Shown one piece after another: positions 20,501 to 31,345 of a DNA stretch of 64,000 nucleotides. Position 1 is the first letter of the stretch, and every line of letters begins with the position of its first letter. The position numbers were made by a program, and so were the translations under genes. The stretch is taken from NCBI GenBank assembly GCA_023213315.1, contig JAKCPI010009275.1:1-64000 (forward strand), written 5' to 3'. This stretch comes from Euborellia annulipes (lineage: Eukaryota; Arthropoda; Insecta; Dermaptera; Anisolabididae). The notes under the pieces are model-generated. The model did not search any database and was not told the DNA's origin. It saw only the letters and a list, made by a program, of their open reading frames with translations.

Positions 20501-23171
20501 ACGAAAACAGCAAACCAGCTGCGTACACTATAAAAACATACTTCTCTTCAGATGGGGGTTCGTCTTCTTTGACGAAACACGCGAATAAAGTCATGTCATT
20601 TGTGAAACTTTGTATTCGCTCAATACAAAATGGTCTCTCATTTTGAGTTAAACCAATTGTCAGAGCGGTGTAATTCCTTACGAAAAAAATGTCCTCCCTC
20701 ATATCAATAGGGAATATGCCACATTTGTTGAAGACTGTTGGTAAAATTTCAAAAGCTCCAAATGGTGGTGCAAAGACTATGCCAGGTAAAGAAGAATCCG
20801 TTTTCACGCATTGTCTTTTTTCCTAAAAATGAACAAAATAAAAAGATTTAAATTTGAAGAATAATCAATGACCAACTACTGAAGAGCCCCGTCCTCAATG
20901 AAGAAAACTGACAGGCTTCCAGATTTGATTTGTTTACATCCATACTCCTTTAACGAATAAAGGTTAAAACATATTAAATTTAATAAGACAAACTAAATTA
21001 CTATTTATATCTATACTAAATATAAAGCACTTAAGTGTGCATACAGGTGCAGTGCACCAAAAGAAAATCTGGTGTGACTGGCGCACAGCACACAACTTTC
21101 TCTTACCTTCGGTAATCGAAAGTTGTGTTCTGTGCTTGTCACACCAGATTTTTCGTGTCGACATATATTTAGTTTCCCCCGAGATATTAGAATTCAAGAT
21201 GTAAAATTTATAAGTATGGGAAAATATTTATATTTTTTTACCATGACAACCATTTCTCCTATCCTTCCTAGGAAGTACAAGAGTAAAGTGGTCTTCAGAA
21301 GATTTCAATGGCAAAATGAGAATATACATTTGAAAGAGCATCTAAAAAATAATTGATTTTTGAATTTCAAAAAAAATCGTTGAAGCGAATTTTGAGGAAA
21401 TCGAAAAAAACTGAAAAACTACATCAGTAAAGTAATAGTACTTTTTGGCCGATTTTGATTAAAAGCTTATTTTCACGGTCCCGGGGGTGTTTAACTTAAA
21501 TATAACATTTCAACCTCCTAGCTCAATTCCTTCATGCTTAAAATTGAACACACACCCACACACAGACAGACCATGATTGATGCACTTTTTCAGTTTTTTT
21601 CGATTTTCTCAAAATTTGCTCCAACGATTTTTTTTTTTTTTATTCAAAAATCAATTATTTTTTAGATGCTCTTTAAAATGTATATTCTCATTTTGCCATT
21701 GAAATTTTCTGAAGACCACTTTAGTCTTGTATTTCATAGGAAAGATAGGAGAAATGGTTGCAATGGTAACAAAATATAAATATTTTCCCATACTTATAAA
21801 TTTTACATCTGAATTCAAATGTTCCGTACTGTCAGGAACTAAATATATGTCGACACAAAAAAATCTGGTGTGACAAGCACAGTAAACAACTTTCGATTAC
21901 CGAAGGTAAGAGAAAGTTGTGTGCTGTGGGACAGTCTCACCAGATTTTTAAGCAATCGTGTTTACATACACACACAGAGAAGTAATTCCAAAAATGTTTT
22001 TTTTTTTTTTAAATACGAGATGGGGAAGTCATTCCCGAATTTTTTTTTAAATAAAAAGACATGCTGCTATTTTTCTTTTCTATTTGTGATATAATTATTA
22101 TTTATTTATAATATAACTAGACGGAAAGCTGCGCCCCCTGGACCCCCTTGCTCGCCTACTTATATACATACCGGTACATACATTTTCCCTTTTCATTTTT
22201 ATATGTAGAGATTATTTTAGCGGTTAATTATTCATGAACTTAAGATTTTTTGTGAATCATATCCTTTCCGGGACTCTCCCGGTACACAGACAAAAAATTT
22301 ACGCCCATATTTTAGAATTCAAAATGTAAATAAATAAAAAAAATCGTAAACATGGGTAAATATTTATATTTTGTTACCATGGCGCTATCCCTGAGGCCTG
22401 ATTGGTTGTTTCACACATCGGACACCCTCTTAGCCTTTTATATATAAGTATGATATTAATATATTGCAATTTGATTTTTTCTCTTTCTTAGGAGGGGTGT
22501 TAAAACCGTAACCGGGGGCCCCCTGGTTGCGCCACTAAATCAAAAGCACAAGAGTAAAGTGGATCCTAAAGTTTTTTGGAGGCGAAGGGTTAATACACTT
22601 CAAAGAAAAAAGTGAGTTATGAATTTTGATCAGAGTAACCGACAAAATTAAATCAGCTAAATACGAACTATATAGTCCTAGGATTTTTTTAGAAAGGGCT
22701 TGAAAAGAATAAAGTTTTCTTGAGTTATTATGATCACATACCCATTTTTTGGACTCTTGAATCTCTAAATGTGTATTTCTGTTAAAATTTACATTGAATT
22801 TTTTTGAGATTGCTAGATTTTCCCTATTTAAGAATCTTGATCATAGTTATAGATTTCTATTGGAAATATAAAAAAAAATAAAAATTATTTATATATCTTA
22901 TCATTTATACGTAATTTGAATCAAATAATTTAAGGAGAATTGTTTTTTTAATGATAAAAATATACAAATGAATGAGGTATTAAGAAAATATTTTTTTACG
23001 TACATCTTTCTGATCCTTGAAAATGTATCCTTCTGCGGGATCGTCACAAAAACATCTCTCGGCTTTTATAGTTACATTATTATTTACAAATGTGGAATTA
23101 TCTCCAGAGGATTTATGTGGTGCGAGTAAAAGGAATAGACAGAAAGCGCCTATTAAGGTGTTTAAAGACAT
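14525..23171 (-). CDS. Methuselah-like GPCR, partial (signal peptide to TM3)
   Basis: Three exons on the minus strand with consistent splice phases: 23171-23004, 20822-20333 and 14603-14525. Exon 1 begins ATG and encodes a signal peptide (LIGAFCLFLLLAP) and the start of the ectodomain (CFCDDP). Exon 2 completes a short cysteine-bearing ectodomain and encodes TM1 (VFIVYAAGLLFSLPCLIF) and TM2 (HVACMIVAFVFLALV) with the family motif LHGKVLMSH. Exon 3 carries the TM3 signature FDIWWTFR. The ectodomain lacks the KCCPxG stretch seen in the paralogue at 49556-56201, and introns 1 and 2 (2.2 and 5.7 kb) are filled with repeats. No exons for TM4-TM7 were recognised below 14525, where a decayed duplicated block begins. 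It is either truncated or continues through exons too diverged to see. Ligand unknown. Confidence 0.78.
14756..14815. mobile_element. hAT-type element end
   Basis: CAAGGGCGGATAAAAAAG followed by G-runs and a C-run resembles the left end of the MITE at 28282-28512. No matching right end or target duplication was located. It lies inside intron 2 of the minus-strand receptor gene. Confidence 0.45.
14820..18180. other. Intronic AT-rich sequence with decayed repeats
   Basis: No exon is seen. Contains G-runs (15101-15108, 16219-16235), a motif GCGAGCAAGGGGGTCCAGGG at 16125-16144 that recurs inverted near 22135-22155, a SINE-B-like tail around 16695-16740, a second at about 17220-17265, and a possible hAT right end (AACGCCTCTG) near 17545. 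Minus-strand ORFs at 15778-15984 and 16174-16377 are low-complexity. Confidence 0.4.
18185..18240 (-). ncRNA. Hammerhead ribozyme motif with two-part stem I
   Basis: Minus strand: CCAA-UAA-CUGAAGA-U-GGCC...GGCC-GAAAC-GUC-UUA-UUC-UUGG. Stem II GGCC/GGCC is perfect, the cleavage site GUC is optimal, and stem I has an inner helix UAA/UUA and an outer helix CCAA/UUGG separated by an internal loop. That arrangement is expected of natural type I hammerheads. The best-formed single copy in the window. Confidence 0.74.
18290..18515. repeat. Two SINE family A copies joined head to head
   Basis: 18292-18356 is a plus-strand tRNA-like head (GGTGTAGAGGTTGGCGTG A box, GGGTTCGGACCCC B box). 18370-18515 is a minus-strand copy with AAGTCGCGAGTTCGGACCCC on its sense strand and the conserved GATTTTATTTAAGCCATT-type body. 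Confidence 0.72.
18530..19035 (+). repeat. Family D repeat, 5'-truncated copy
   Basis: Runs from the ATATTTATATTTTGTTACC landmark through CATCAGTAAAGTACTAGTAC to the end AGAGGTAAGAGAAAG; collinear with 19562-20233. Confidence 0.82.
19150..19330 (+). repeat. SINE family B copy
   Basis: Degenerate tRNA-like head (GTGGCTCAAAGAGAAGACAT; B box GGGTTTGCTTCC), then paired AATTTATTTCATTTGAATTGG and CATTTGAAATAAATAGGG, then the tail GGGGTCTGAATGGCC...GATGCCGAAAAAGAC. Confidence 0.68.
19562..20233 (+). repeat. Family D repeat, full-length reference copy
   Basis: Opens with an approximately 90-nt hairpin (AAATCTGGTGTGAC ... TCTCACCAGATTT) that contains CTTTCTCTTACCTTCGGTAA. The body is conserved across copies (ATATTTATATTTTGTTACCA, CAAAATGAGAATATACATTT, CATCAGTAAAGTACTAGTAC, a CACACA run, TCAGGGGACCTCAAAACGTG) and ends AGAGGTACGAGAAAGT. 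CTTTCTCTTACC at the left and GGTAAGAGAAAG at the right end of the family form short inverted repeats. No protein is encoded. The superfamily is unknown. Confidence 0.82.
21062..21951. repeat. Two family D copies in inverted orientation
   Basis: 21062-21586 is a plus-strand copy from the hairpin to the CACACAGACAGACCATG segment. At about 21587 it switches to a minus-strand copy that ends in the complementary hairpin at 21951. Both termini carry the hairpin, so the unit is a large palindrome. Confidence 0.8.
22127..22600. repeat. Mixed repeat fragments in the receptor intron
   Basis: 22135-22157 is the inverse of 16125-16144 (CCCTGGACCCCCTTGCTCGC). 22320-22400 and 22545-22610 are family D fragments. 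22490-22535 contains GGGCCCCCTGGTTGCGCCAC, similar to the right end of the element near 40290-40492. Confidence 0.48.
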
Positions 23172-23404
23172 CACGATTACACCGGGGTCCGGAGTCTATA
23201 TGTCACGAAAACTACACGACTCGTAACATAAGGCGCGCGACTCTCGACTTGCGACTCTTTTGACTCACACTCCGAGAGTAAAAGAAGGAAGGATGATTAG
23301 ATGCGCTCACGCTCAGCGCAGCGCCTCTGCGCGGATCCTAATACAACTGCGATTGTCACTCCTATCAACTATTTCATTGCCCTTTCGATTGGTCAAGTAG
23401 TTAA

Positions 23405-24385
23405 ACATGTTGATAATGTTAATATACAGTATATATATATATAGAGAGAGAGAGAAAGTATTGGATTCATGTCAAAAATTCGATGTCAAGATTTTTATGG
23501 ATATACACGTTTTGAAGTCCCCTGATTCCAAAAAAGTGGTTTTCGCGACATGGTCTGTCTGTCTGGGTTCAATTTAAAGTAGGAACCGACCGAATATTCG
23601 GTTTCGGTTACGCTTTCGGCCAGTTTCGGCCAAAAATCCTGATTTCGGCCGTAGGTTCGGTTTCGGCCAAAAAGTAGCCGAAACCTGAGGAGTCTGAAAA
23701 GATGGAAAGAGACTCGCATGCAAAAAAAAAAGGGTCAAATGATTAGAACTTGAGGGCACTTGAGGGAGAAAAAAATTTTCATGGGAGGGGAAAAAAAATT
23801 TCCGCAGGGCGGAAAAGATTTCAAAAAAAAAAAAAAAGGTAAAATGATATGGATTTTTTATAGGAAATACAAGTTTCGGTTTCGGCCCAAACTAAGATTG
23901 AGACCGAATATTCGGTTTCGGTTGAAAATCTTGTTTCGGTCGGACCTTAATTTAAAGCATGAAGGAATTGAACTAGGAGGTTGAAATTTTATATTTAAGT
24001 TAGACATCCACCTAGGCCTAAGCTTTTAATCAAATCGGCTAAAGAGTACTAGTACTTTACTGATGTAGTTTTTCAGTTTTTTTCGATTTTCTCAAAATTC
24101 GCTCCACAATGAATTTGATTAAAATTCAAAAATCAATTATTTTTTAGATGCTCTTTAAAATGTATATTCTCATTTTGCCATTGTAATCTTCTGAAGACCA
24201 TTTTACTCTTCTTTTACTTCAATAGAAGGATAGAAGAAATGGTTGCCATGGTAACAAAATATAAATATTTTCCCATACTAATTAATTTTACATCTTGAAT
24301 TTTAATATATCGGGGGAAACTAATAAATATGTCGACACGAAAAATCTGGTGTGACAAGCACAGAACCCAACTTTCGAGTTCCAGC
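23405..24385 (-). repeat. Family D repeat, minus strand, split by a hAT insertion
   Basis: Reads on the minus strand from the hairpin side (24340-24385, truncated) to the AGAGAAAGT end near 23450. It is interrupted at its conserved GAACTTTAAATTG region by the element 23580-23949. Confidence 0.78.
23580..23949. mobile_element. hAT element, 370 bp, nested in family D
   Basis: The termini TAGGAACCGACCG and the complement of TAAGGTCCGACCG are flanked by 8-bp duplications ATTTAAAG (23572-23579, 23950-23957). Removing the element restores the family D sequence. Subterminal GAATATTCGGTTTCGGTT repeats occur in both ends; the centre contains GGTAAAATGATATGGATT, shared with other MITEs here. Non-coding. 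Confidence 0.86.
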
Positions 24386-24525
24386 TTGAGCGAGCCGGAG
24401 CTCGGTCGTTTTTTTTTTTATAAATTGGAAACATCTAAAAAAGTACATCAATAAAGTACTAGTACTCGAAGTTTTCCATAAACGAGATCAAACGTAATTT
24501 GTTTTCTATATACTTACTTAGTTAC

Positions 24526-24963
24526 TTAGACGACCCGTTCTTCAGTGCAGCGATTTGATGCACGCAGGTCCCAACTTCGTTGCCAACCGTCTCTATCCCT
24601 TGTTAATGTGGTCCAATGTTGGCTTATTTTTAAGCCGTTCTGTTGTCCCTTCGTATTCCTATAAACGATGGAATCCGCCCAGCGGATTGGTGGTCTTCCT
24701 AGATGTCTTACTCGGTATCGGGGGGTCCACTCCTGTAAGGATGTGCTCCACCTCTCGTAATTTCTTCGCATAGAAGAAAAGCCCGCCCATTTATGCTTTG
24801 ACTCATCGGTGAATTCCAGCATATTCTTCACTCCGGACATTTTTCTTATGCCCGAGTTTTGAAGGTTGTGTAGGCGTTGAGTCCGAAGTGTTATGCCCAC
24901 AAGTCTCCTCTCAAGTGCCGCCTGGATGGTTTTAATTTTTTTTCTCATGAGCGTTCGTTAGCG
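24526..24963 (-). pseudogene. RTE-type LINE reverse transcriptase C-terminus, fragment
   Basis: The minus-strand frame contains RRLVGITLR, ESKHKWAGFSSMRR, RHLGRPPIRWADSI and LTRDRDGWQRSWDLR, matching the C-terminal end of RTE-like non-LTR reverse transcriptases ('RWAGHVARM...GRPPTRWADD...DRxxWR'). The upstream polymerase and endonuclease are absent, as expected of a 5'-truncated insertion. The frame is open for about 140 codons. Confidence 0.72.
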
Positions 24964-25384
24964 CCCATGTCTTCTCATGTTCCATGTTCTCTTCCCATGT
25001 CTCCATGTTTTCTATATAGCAAATAATAAATATTGAAATTTTAAAAGAAATTGTTAAAGATGGAAAATTGGAATAAACTAAAAGTACATGTAAAGTGCTA
25101 GTACTCGAGGTTTTCCAAAGACGAGATCAGTCGTATTTTGTTTTGAATTCCGCAAATAGGAAATATTTAAAATTTGAAAGAAATCGTTTAAGTGAATTTC
25201 GAGAAAAGTGGAAAAAGCTAAAAAAGTACATCAGTAAAGTACTAGTACTCTAATTATCCCAAAGGTGAGACCTAGCCCAATTTCATATTGGTGCCGGAAA
25301 TAGTATATATTTTAAATTTGGAAAGAATCGTAAGAGCCGTTATCGAGAACTGATGTGCTTACAAACAAAAAAAACGTATTTAAC

Positions 25385-25512
25385 AAGACTGTGAGTGTTT
25401 TTTATTGATGAGGCCAAACATCCCATGGCCCCCGGGAATCGAACCCAGGATCTCCGCCTTTCCGGGGCAAAGGCGTGCTATCCATTGCACCAGGCCACCG
25501 GACCATCGACCT
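25385..25512 (-). repeat. SINE family C, tRNA-derived
   Basis: On the minus strand a nearly complete tRNA-like sequence: GTCCGGTGGCCTGGTGCAAT (A box), a 6-bp stem GCCTTT/AAAGGC, and GGTTCGATTCCCGGGGGCC (B box). It is followed by a non-tRNA tail CAATAAAAAACACTCACA. A second, internally deleted copy is at 44166-44245, so this is a SINE and not a tRNA gene. Confidence 0.66.
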
Positions 25513-25935
25513 ATAGATATATAGATCTCGAAAAATATTTAGTTAGAAAAAAAAACGTACATTGCTCGTTTAATAGTATAAGATAAGATAAGACTATACA
25601 TTCAGACACTACTCCTTGTAATATTTTTTTCCCCCAAAAAAATGTCTATAGTGGATCTATAACTAATCTTACCTTCGGTAATCAAAAGTTGGGTTCTGTG
25701 CTTGTAATACAAATTTTTTTGTTTCCAGGTATATTTAGTTTCCACCAATATATTATATATATATTATAATTATATTATAATTTTATATTTTATATTTATT
25801 TTTATTCAAGATGTATGGGAAAATATTTATAAAACCATTTCTCCCATCTTTCCTATGATGTACAAGAGTAAAGTGTGCTTCAAACAAATTTGAGAGCAAA
25901 ATGAGAATATACATTTTAAAAAGCATGTAAAAAAT

Positions 25936-26167
25936 ATTATAATTGGAAGATTTTCGCTGGATCAGATGTATAAGGAAAGGACCGGAGAATAAAAGCCAGC
26001 ATATGATGGACCCTCTCGCATCATCTTTAATTAGTAGATATTTTGACTGCCATCACGCCTAGTCATCATCAGTGCAAACAAATGATCTGGCGGAGGACCC
26101 GTGTCAAACAATAGGTGATGTGAGGGGGTCCATCAAATTCTGGCTTTTATTCTCCGGTCCTTTCCTT
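25936..26167. mobile_element. Small palindromic element with decayed hammerhead
   Basis: Inserted in family D with an 11-bp duplication ATGTAAAAAAT (25925-25935, 26168-26178). Arms of about 40 bp (AAGGAAAGGACCGGAGAATA and its complement) enclose a minus-strand hammerhead-like sequence. The length and duplication fit the other Penelope-like palindromes. Confidence 0.58.
26036..26078 (-). ncRNA. Decayed hammerhead motif
   Basis: CUGAUGA-U-GACU...AGUC followed by AAAA where GAAA is required. Loss of core G12 should abolish catalysis. Confidence 0.42.
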
Positions 26168-26922
26168 ATGTAAAAAATGATTGACTTTTGACTTTTAATC
26201 AAAATCGTTAGAGAGAAAATAAAAAAAAACTGAAAAAGTACATCAGTAAAGTACTAGTACTCTTTGGCTGATTTTGTTCGAAAGTTTCGTGTCACGTCCC
26301 AGGGGGTGGCTAACTTAAATATAAAATTTCAATCTCCTAGCTCTTTTCGTTCTTGAGATATTTTGTTCATAGACACACACACACACAGACCATGTCGCGA
26401 AAACTACTTTTTTGGATTCAGGGGACCTCAAAACGTGTATATCCATTAAAATCTCGACATCAAATTTTTGACTTGAATCCAATACTTTCTCTCTATATAT
26501 ATTAACAAAATTAGAGGAAAGAGAAAGTAAAAAAAAAATTGTGTAAAAAAAAACTTTCTTATTAGATTTTAAGTGGATGCTTTTTCATTGAATGACCTCA
26601 CATATAAATTATTAAAAATGAAAAATTGTGATTAGTAAGTAATCTCTGCAGAGATGGGTGTGGTTTTCACGAAAAACATATTTATATATATTATTACTTT
26701 AATTAATTAAATAAAAACATTTTTTTTCTCAGGAGGATTTTAATCATTTGAATAAATCTATTCAATAGACATGTTCAAAACTTTTTTGGAGAGGAGTGTG
26801 ATTGGATTTATTTGGCAAAAATTAAATCCAAAAATGAGGGAGATATAATCTTACATTACTTTTGCCCAGAGATGCTCTGAGAGTGAATATTAGAATAAAA
26901 TAAAATGACAATCTTTATAGAA

Positions 26923-27170
26923 CAGGGGCGGATTAAAGGGGGGGGGGGCGATCGCCCCCCCCCCCCAGAAGAAATTCAAAACGTTATAAAAACTAGTAAT
27001 CTAAAGAAATTATGATTTCCGCTCTTTAATTTAAATTGAATTTGTTACATATCAATTTAAATAAATAGGAAAGGGGTCTAAATGGCCATAGATGCCTACA
27101 AAGTCCTTAAATAATATAAAAAAAAAAAAAAAAACCGCCCCTCCGACAAAATTGCATTAATCCGCCCCTG
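26923..27170. mobile_element. hAT MITE, 248 bp
   Basis: The 14-bp inverted termini CAGGGGCGGATTAA are flanked by TTATAGAA duplications (26915-26922, 27171-27178). A G-run and a C-run sit side by side inside the left end. The interior includes a SINE-B tail (GGGGTCTAAATGGCC), so it captured or was invaded by a SINE. Confidence 0.9.
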
Positions 27171-27402
27171 TTATAGAAATTAAAATTATCATTTAAATCT
27201 TTACCACAAAAATTTCTATTAAAAATTTTTCATTTTTTTTTAACAACGAAATTATCACGTGAAAAAGTTAAAATATCCAAAATATAGAGTTAGCTATATT
27301 TTGATGAAGATTCTATTCCCTTAACTGAAAAAATATTTTAACTACTAATTCATTAATCAAGATTTATTCAATAGACCTACCGGTATATATTATATACATA
27401 TG

Positions 27403-27871
27403 CAGGGCCAGCGCAAGCTATTCTGCCGCCCTAGGCAAGATATTTTTTTGCGCCCCCCCCAAAAAAAACTTTAAAAATTTAAATTGCCGCCCCCTCCTTA
27501 AAATTTTCCCTGATCTCAAAAATTTTTTCTGCGAATTTTTTTTTTTTTTTTTTTGCGGAACCAATTTTTTCCCGTGCGCCGCCCGCGCAAAATTTTTTCC
27601 CGTCCGAAAAAATATTTTACCTTTTTTTTAGAGACACAAAATTTTTTTGCCGTCCACGGAACCAAAATTTGCCGCCCGCGGAACATTTTCTCTTGCGCGG
27701 AACTAAAATTTTTTTCCTTTTTTTAGAGATGATAAATTTTTGCCGGCCGCGGTACAAAATTTTTTCGGGTGCCGCTTGTGGAACCAACATTTTTTTTTCC
27801 CTTTTTGCCGCCCTCTCCAGGTTGCCGCCCTAGGCGACCGCCTAGTTCGCCTAGTGGACGCGCCGCCCGTG
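27403..27871. mobile_element. hAT MITE, 469 bp, with internal tandem modules
   Basis: Imperfect GC-rich inverted ends (CAGGGCCAGCGC and the complement of CACGGGCGGCGCG) lie between 8-bp duplications TACATATG (27395-27402, 27872-27879). Internal blocks repeating GCCGCCCGCGGAAC, AAATTTTT and CCTTTTTTTAGAGA resemble those of the element at 51947-52525. Confidence 0.86.
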
Positions 27872-28281
27872 TACATATGCATTTAAACGTTAATGTATTA
27901 CCTGCTGATATTTTAGTTTATGAAGAATTTAAAGATGAAATTTTGGATAAAAAATCAAATAAAATGCAATTAAATCTATTTATTTGATACTCCAAAGTCC
28001 ACAAATTCCAAATTTTTATGCAACTATTTATTTCCATGTTGATTCTGCACCTTGTGTCCAGACGGGCCGCGATGCCTAAAAAATTAAAATAATTGTTTTT
28101 GTCATGAATGTGAGAAAATATGAGTTCAAATAGTCCAAAATCGCTTGCGCTTCCATGGATGGGCATCCAATTTATAATAATTATTTTGAATGACAAATGC
28201 TAGTAAGTACGAGTAGTGAAGTTTTTTCAATAAATAAAATTTTAGTTCAAGAGTTTATAAGTAAAATAAATCTTATATACA

Positions 28282-28512
28282 CAAGGGCGGATCCAGAGGT
28301 CTTTCTCGGGGGGGGGGGGGGGGGGAATTTAAAAGCGCATTCTGTACTTGTTTGCCAGAATATAAATACACATCAAATTTTTAAGTATTAATTTTAAAAA
28401 TTTTACATTAAAAATAAATTTTTTTGCGGAAAAAAAGGTATTTTTTTCGAATCTCGGGGGGGGGGGGGTAATTACACCCCTTTACCCCCCCCCCCCTTTG
28501 TATCCGCCCTTG
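28282..28512. mobile_element. hAT MITE, 231 bp
   Basis: The ends CAAGGGCGGATCCA and the complement of CAAGGGCGGATACA are flanked by TATATACA duplications (28274-28281, 28513-28520). G-runs at 28311-28325 and 28456-28467 and a C-run before the right end. Non-coding. Confidence 0.9.
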
Positions 28513-29537
28513 TATATACACGAGTTTTGCAAACATATCTAATGCTTACCTACTTCTGGAGCTATCACCCCCCCTTCCTCCCTCATTATTGCATAATTTC
28601 TAGTAACATGAAATTCAAAGATTGAGGAAGCTCAAATTTTTGTCTCTAAATTTACCCTTCTCTCGATATAATTTAATATAATAGTGAGTGTAAAATGAAT
28701 TTACATTTAATTTGATTATTATCTTTTAAATGGTTAAAATTTAATTATTTTGAATGACAAATGCTCTATAAAAAACAAATCTGAATAAATAGATAAAAAA
28801 AATATTTGATTTGCACATGGTTTTTTTAATCGAACATGTTAGAGCTCCACCCTTCCGTTTATAATTTTGACAAGCAATTAAGTTAATAACATTAAAGAGA
28901 ATATAAAATTCTATTAGCAAAGTTCTTGAATCAATATTTTTTATATTTACGTTGTTTCCAAATTAATTAATTAAATGACACTGGTCGGGCTTTCTATTTG
29001 TCAAACATTTTCCTAAACGAAATCGATCAGTACCTAGGTTAATTTTTCGATATATTCGTCAATTTGATAAATTCTATTTTAGGGAGGGTTTTCCGTGTCC
29101 AAATTTTTATGACACATTTATTTTCATGTTGATTCTGGAACTTGTGTTCAGAGGCACAGCCTGAAAAAATCAAATTAAAATAGAAGGATAAAGAAAAATT
29201 TACCTTTACAATTAGGGATCGTTGGCCTCCACGATTTAGACCTTTTTGTCCGTTATTTCCAAAGGAAGGCTCCGCCTCGGTGAAAATATCTCTCACTTTC
29301 CCTACCCAGGAAATGAAGAATTCTTGCGCCCAGCTGGACTCGAACCCGAATTATGTTGCAATTTCAGATATATAATTCAGTGCTTATCTGCATTCATCAA
29401 TTTTTCTAAAAAAAATTAACAAATTTCTCAAACTAATTTTCTTCAAAAATATTTTAAACTTTCCCCATGATTATAAATTTTAATTTAAGTGTTTTTTTAT
29501 TATTTTCTGATGGAAATGCCATGGAGTAGGTATTAGT
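28513..29537. other. AT-rich intergenic spacer
   Basis: No gene is recognised. Two segments (about 27980-28080 and 29085-29165) share a CAAATTTTTATG...TTTTCATGTTGATTCTG motif followed by CTTGTGT(C/T)CAGA, an uncharacterised repeat. A SINE-like B box (CTGGACTCGAACCC) is at 29333-29346. Confidence 0.4.
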
Positions 29538-30240
29538 ACAGTGAAAGAAAAAAACTTTAAGACCACTAGTATATTAATAGAAAATTTAATGACTTCAAAC
29601 ATACGATTTGAGATTGAATGAAACACATTTTGGTTGTAATTAATGTCCATATTGTACCATTCTTTTTCGATGGTGTATTTAAGTTCTTGTTTATTGTTAA
29701 ACACATGATTATTGGCGTAAACTTTCCTGGCCAAATATCCTCATAAGTTCTCGATGATGTGAAGATCAGAAGATCGACTTGGCCAATCCATAACACTGCT
29801 GATCAGATCACCATTCTTTTGTGGCTCTCGATGAGTGTATGGACGCATTGTAGGCTCTGAGCCTTTGACCAAAATGACTTCAAAGATTCGATTTGAGATT
29901 GAATGAAACAAGTTTTGGATGTAATTAATGTCAATATTGTATCATTCTTTTTCGATAGTGTCTTTAAATTCTTGTTTATTGTTAAACACAAGTAAACTTT
30001 CCTGGCCAAATATCCCCATAGGTTCTCGATGATGTTAAGATCAGGAGACCGACTTGGCCAATCTATAACACTGATTTCCTGATCAGATCACCATTCTTTT
30101 GTGGCCCTCGATGACTGTATGGAGTAGTGTCTTGTTGAAAGATGAATTCTTCACCAACAACATGGACGCATTGTCTTGTTGAAAGATGAATTCTTCACCA
30201 ACAACATCTTTCAACAAGACAACTAAGATGAGGAGAAAGA
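29538..30240 (-). pseudogene. Tc1-like transposase remnant, partially duplicated
   Basis: Minus-strand fragments match the Tc1 transposase C-terminal half: FIFQQDNAS, HTVIEGHKRMVI, DWPSRS then IIENL.GYLARKVY, and NNKQEL..TIEKEW. The stretch from the 'GHKRM' block to the end occurs twice in tandem (30190-29868 and 29860-29580), each with stops or frameshifts. The 3' terminus CAGTGAAAGAAAAAAACTTT at 29539-29558 is a typical Tc1 end preceded by TA. The N-terminal DNA-binding region is missing. Confidence 0.78.
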
Positions 30241-31345
30241 ACACCGCACAAGATTGTATTAAATAAATTACATAGAGTAGAATTGTCTAAAATACCATCC
30301 AGGAAAGAAAAACAGAAAGAGACTTAAAAGGAGCAGATGAAGTACCAGTATATGAGGAAAAAAAGGCTCGTGCCCCCCCCCCCCAGAAAGCTCCCTACCC
30401 CAAGAAAAATTGAGAAAATATGAGGCTTTACCCCCCAGCCAAATTCTCTAGTTACGCCCATGCCCAAGACAAAAGTTAAGGCTAAGGTATGAATATATTC
30501 TTCACCTACAAATAATGGATCTGGGGAGATGAATTTAAAAAGAAAAAGGGAACAGCATAAAGGTTTCATGATTATTTAAAAAAAAAAAATTTACAAGGTA
30601 GTATCGAGTCAAGAACAAGTCTAGAATTTTACGAGCTCTCACTGGAACAAGATAAGACAAAGATGGAAAGTATAAAATCATAGTGAGTGGCGTCAATTAA
30701 AAATTTTTTGTGTGAGAAAACAATTCATTCTAAAGTTATCTGATGAGGCAATTGACGCCATTTTTATATAAAGATTCCTTACCTAGAAGAAATGATGGCA
30801 TCTTGATTTCAATATTATTTTAGATAATAATTCAAAGAAAATAAATTTTCATTATTTTAAGGGTTATATTTAATATTATTCAAAAATTCCATTGTACGGA
30901 GAAGAATTACACAGGTATAATAGAATTAGTCAGGAATTAATCAAATTAGTCATTAAAACGAAGATTCTGCAAAGAATTCGTTCAGAAACAGTGTTGCCAA
31001 AGTACAATATTGTTCATTCTATAAGAATTTTTATAACAAATATATAAAAAGCTAAAAGCATTTCATTTTCTAAAGTCATCCTTAAAATTAAACAATACAT
31101 TTGTTTTTAACAAAAAATATAAAGAAAAAAATTATATTTTCTAATATTTGCAATACTGATGAGTGTTCCCTTTGAATTCAAATTTCACATTTTATATTGA
31201 AAAATATTCATTGAATATTTTTATATACTCTTTGACAGCTCTTTGAATTAAATTATAAACTTGATTATTTAATGATTAACGTTCTTTGTGTTTAACAGTT
31301 AAACGCTTGTATTATTATCTATTTAATAAAAAATCCCGAAAGAAA
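30241..31345. other. Spacer upstream of MSH4
   Basis: Holds a damaged hAT MITE related to 55543-55712 (about 30360-30462; CTAGTTACGCCCATG end, C-run) and otherwise AT-rich DNA that should contain the MSH4 promoter and 5' UTR. No other gene is seen. Confidence 0.45.

Larger units (their letters stand above)
25665..26530 (+). repeat. Family D repeat with a nested palindromic insertion
   Basis: The 5' part (25665-25935) and 3' part (26168-26530) are contiguous in the family consensus; the gap is a 232-bp insertion. The hairpin at the 5' end is truncated. Confidence 0.78.

Noticed and set aside
25385..25512. Possible functional tRNA gene
   Set aside because: The cloverleaf is imperfect, it is followed by a repeat tail, and an internally deleted second copy with the same tail exists at 44166-44245, so it is a SINE.
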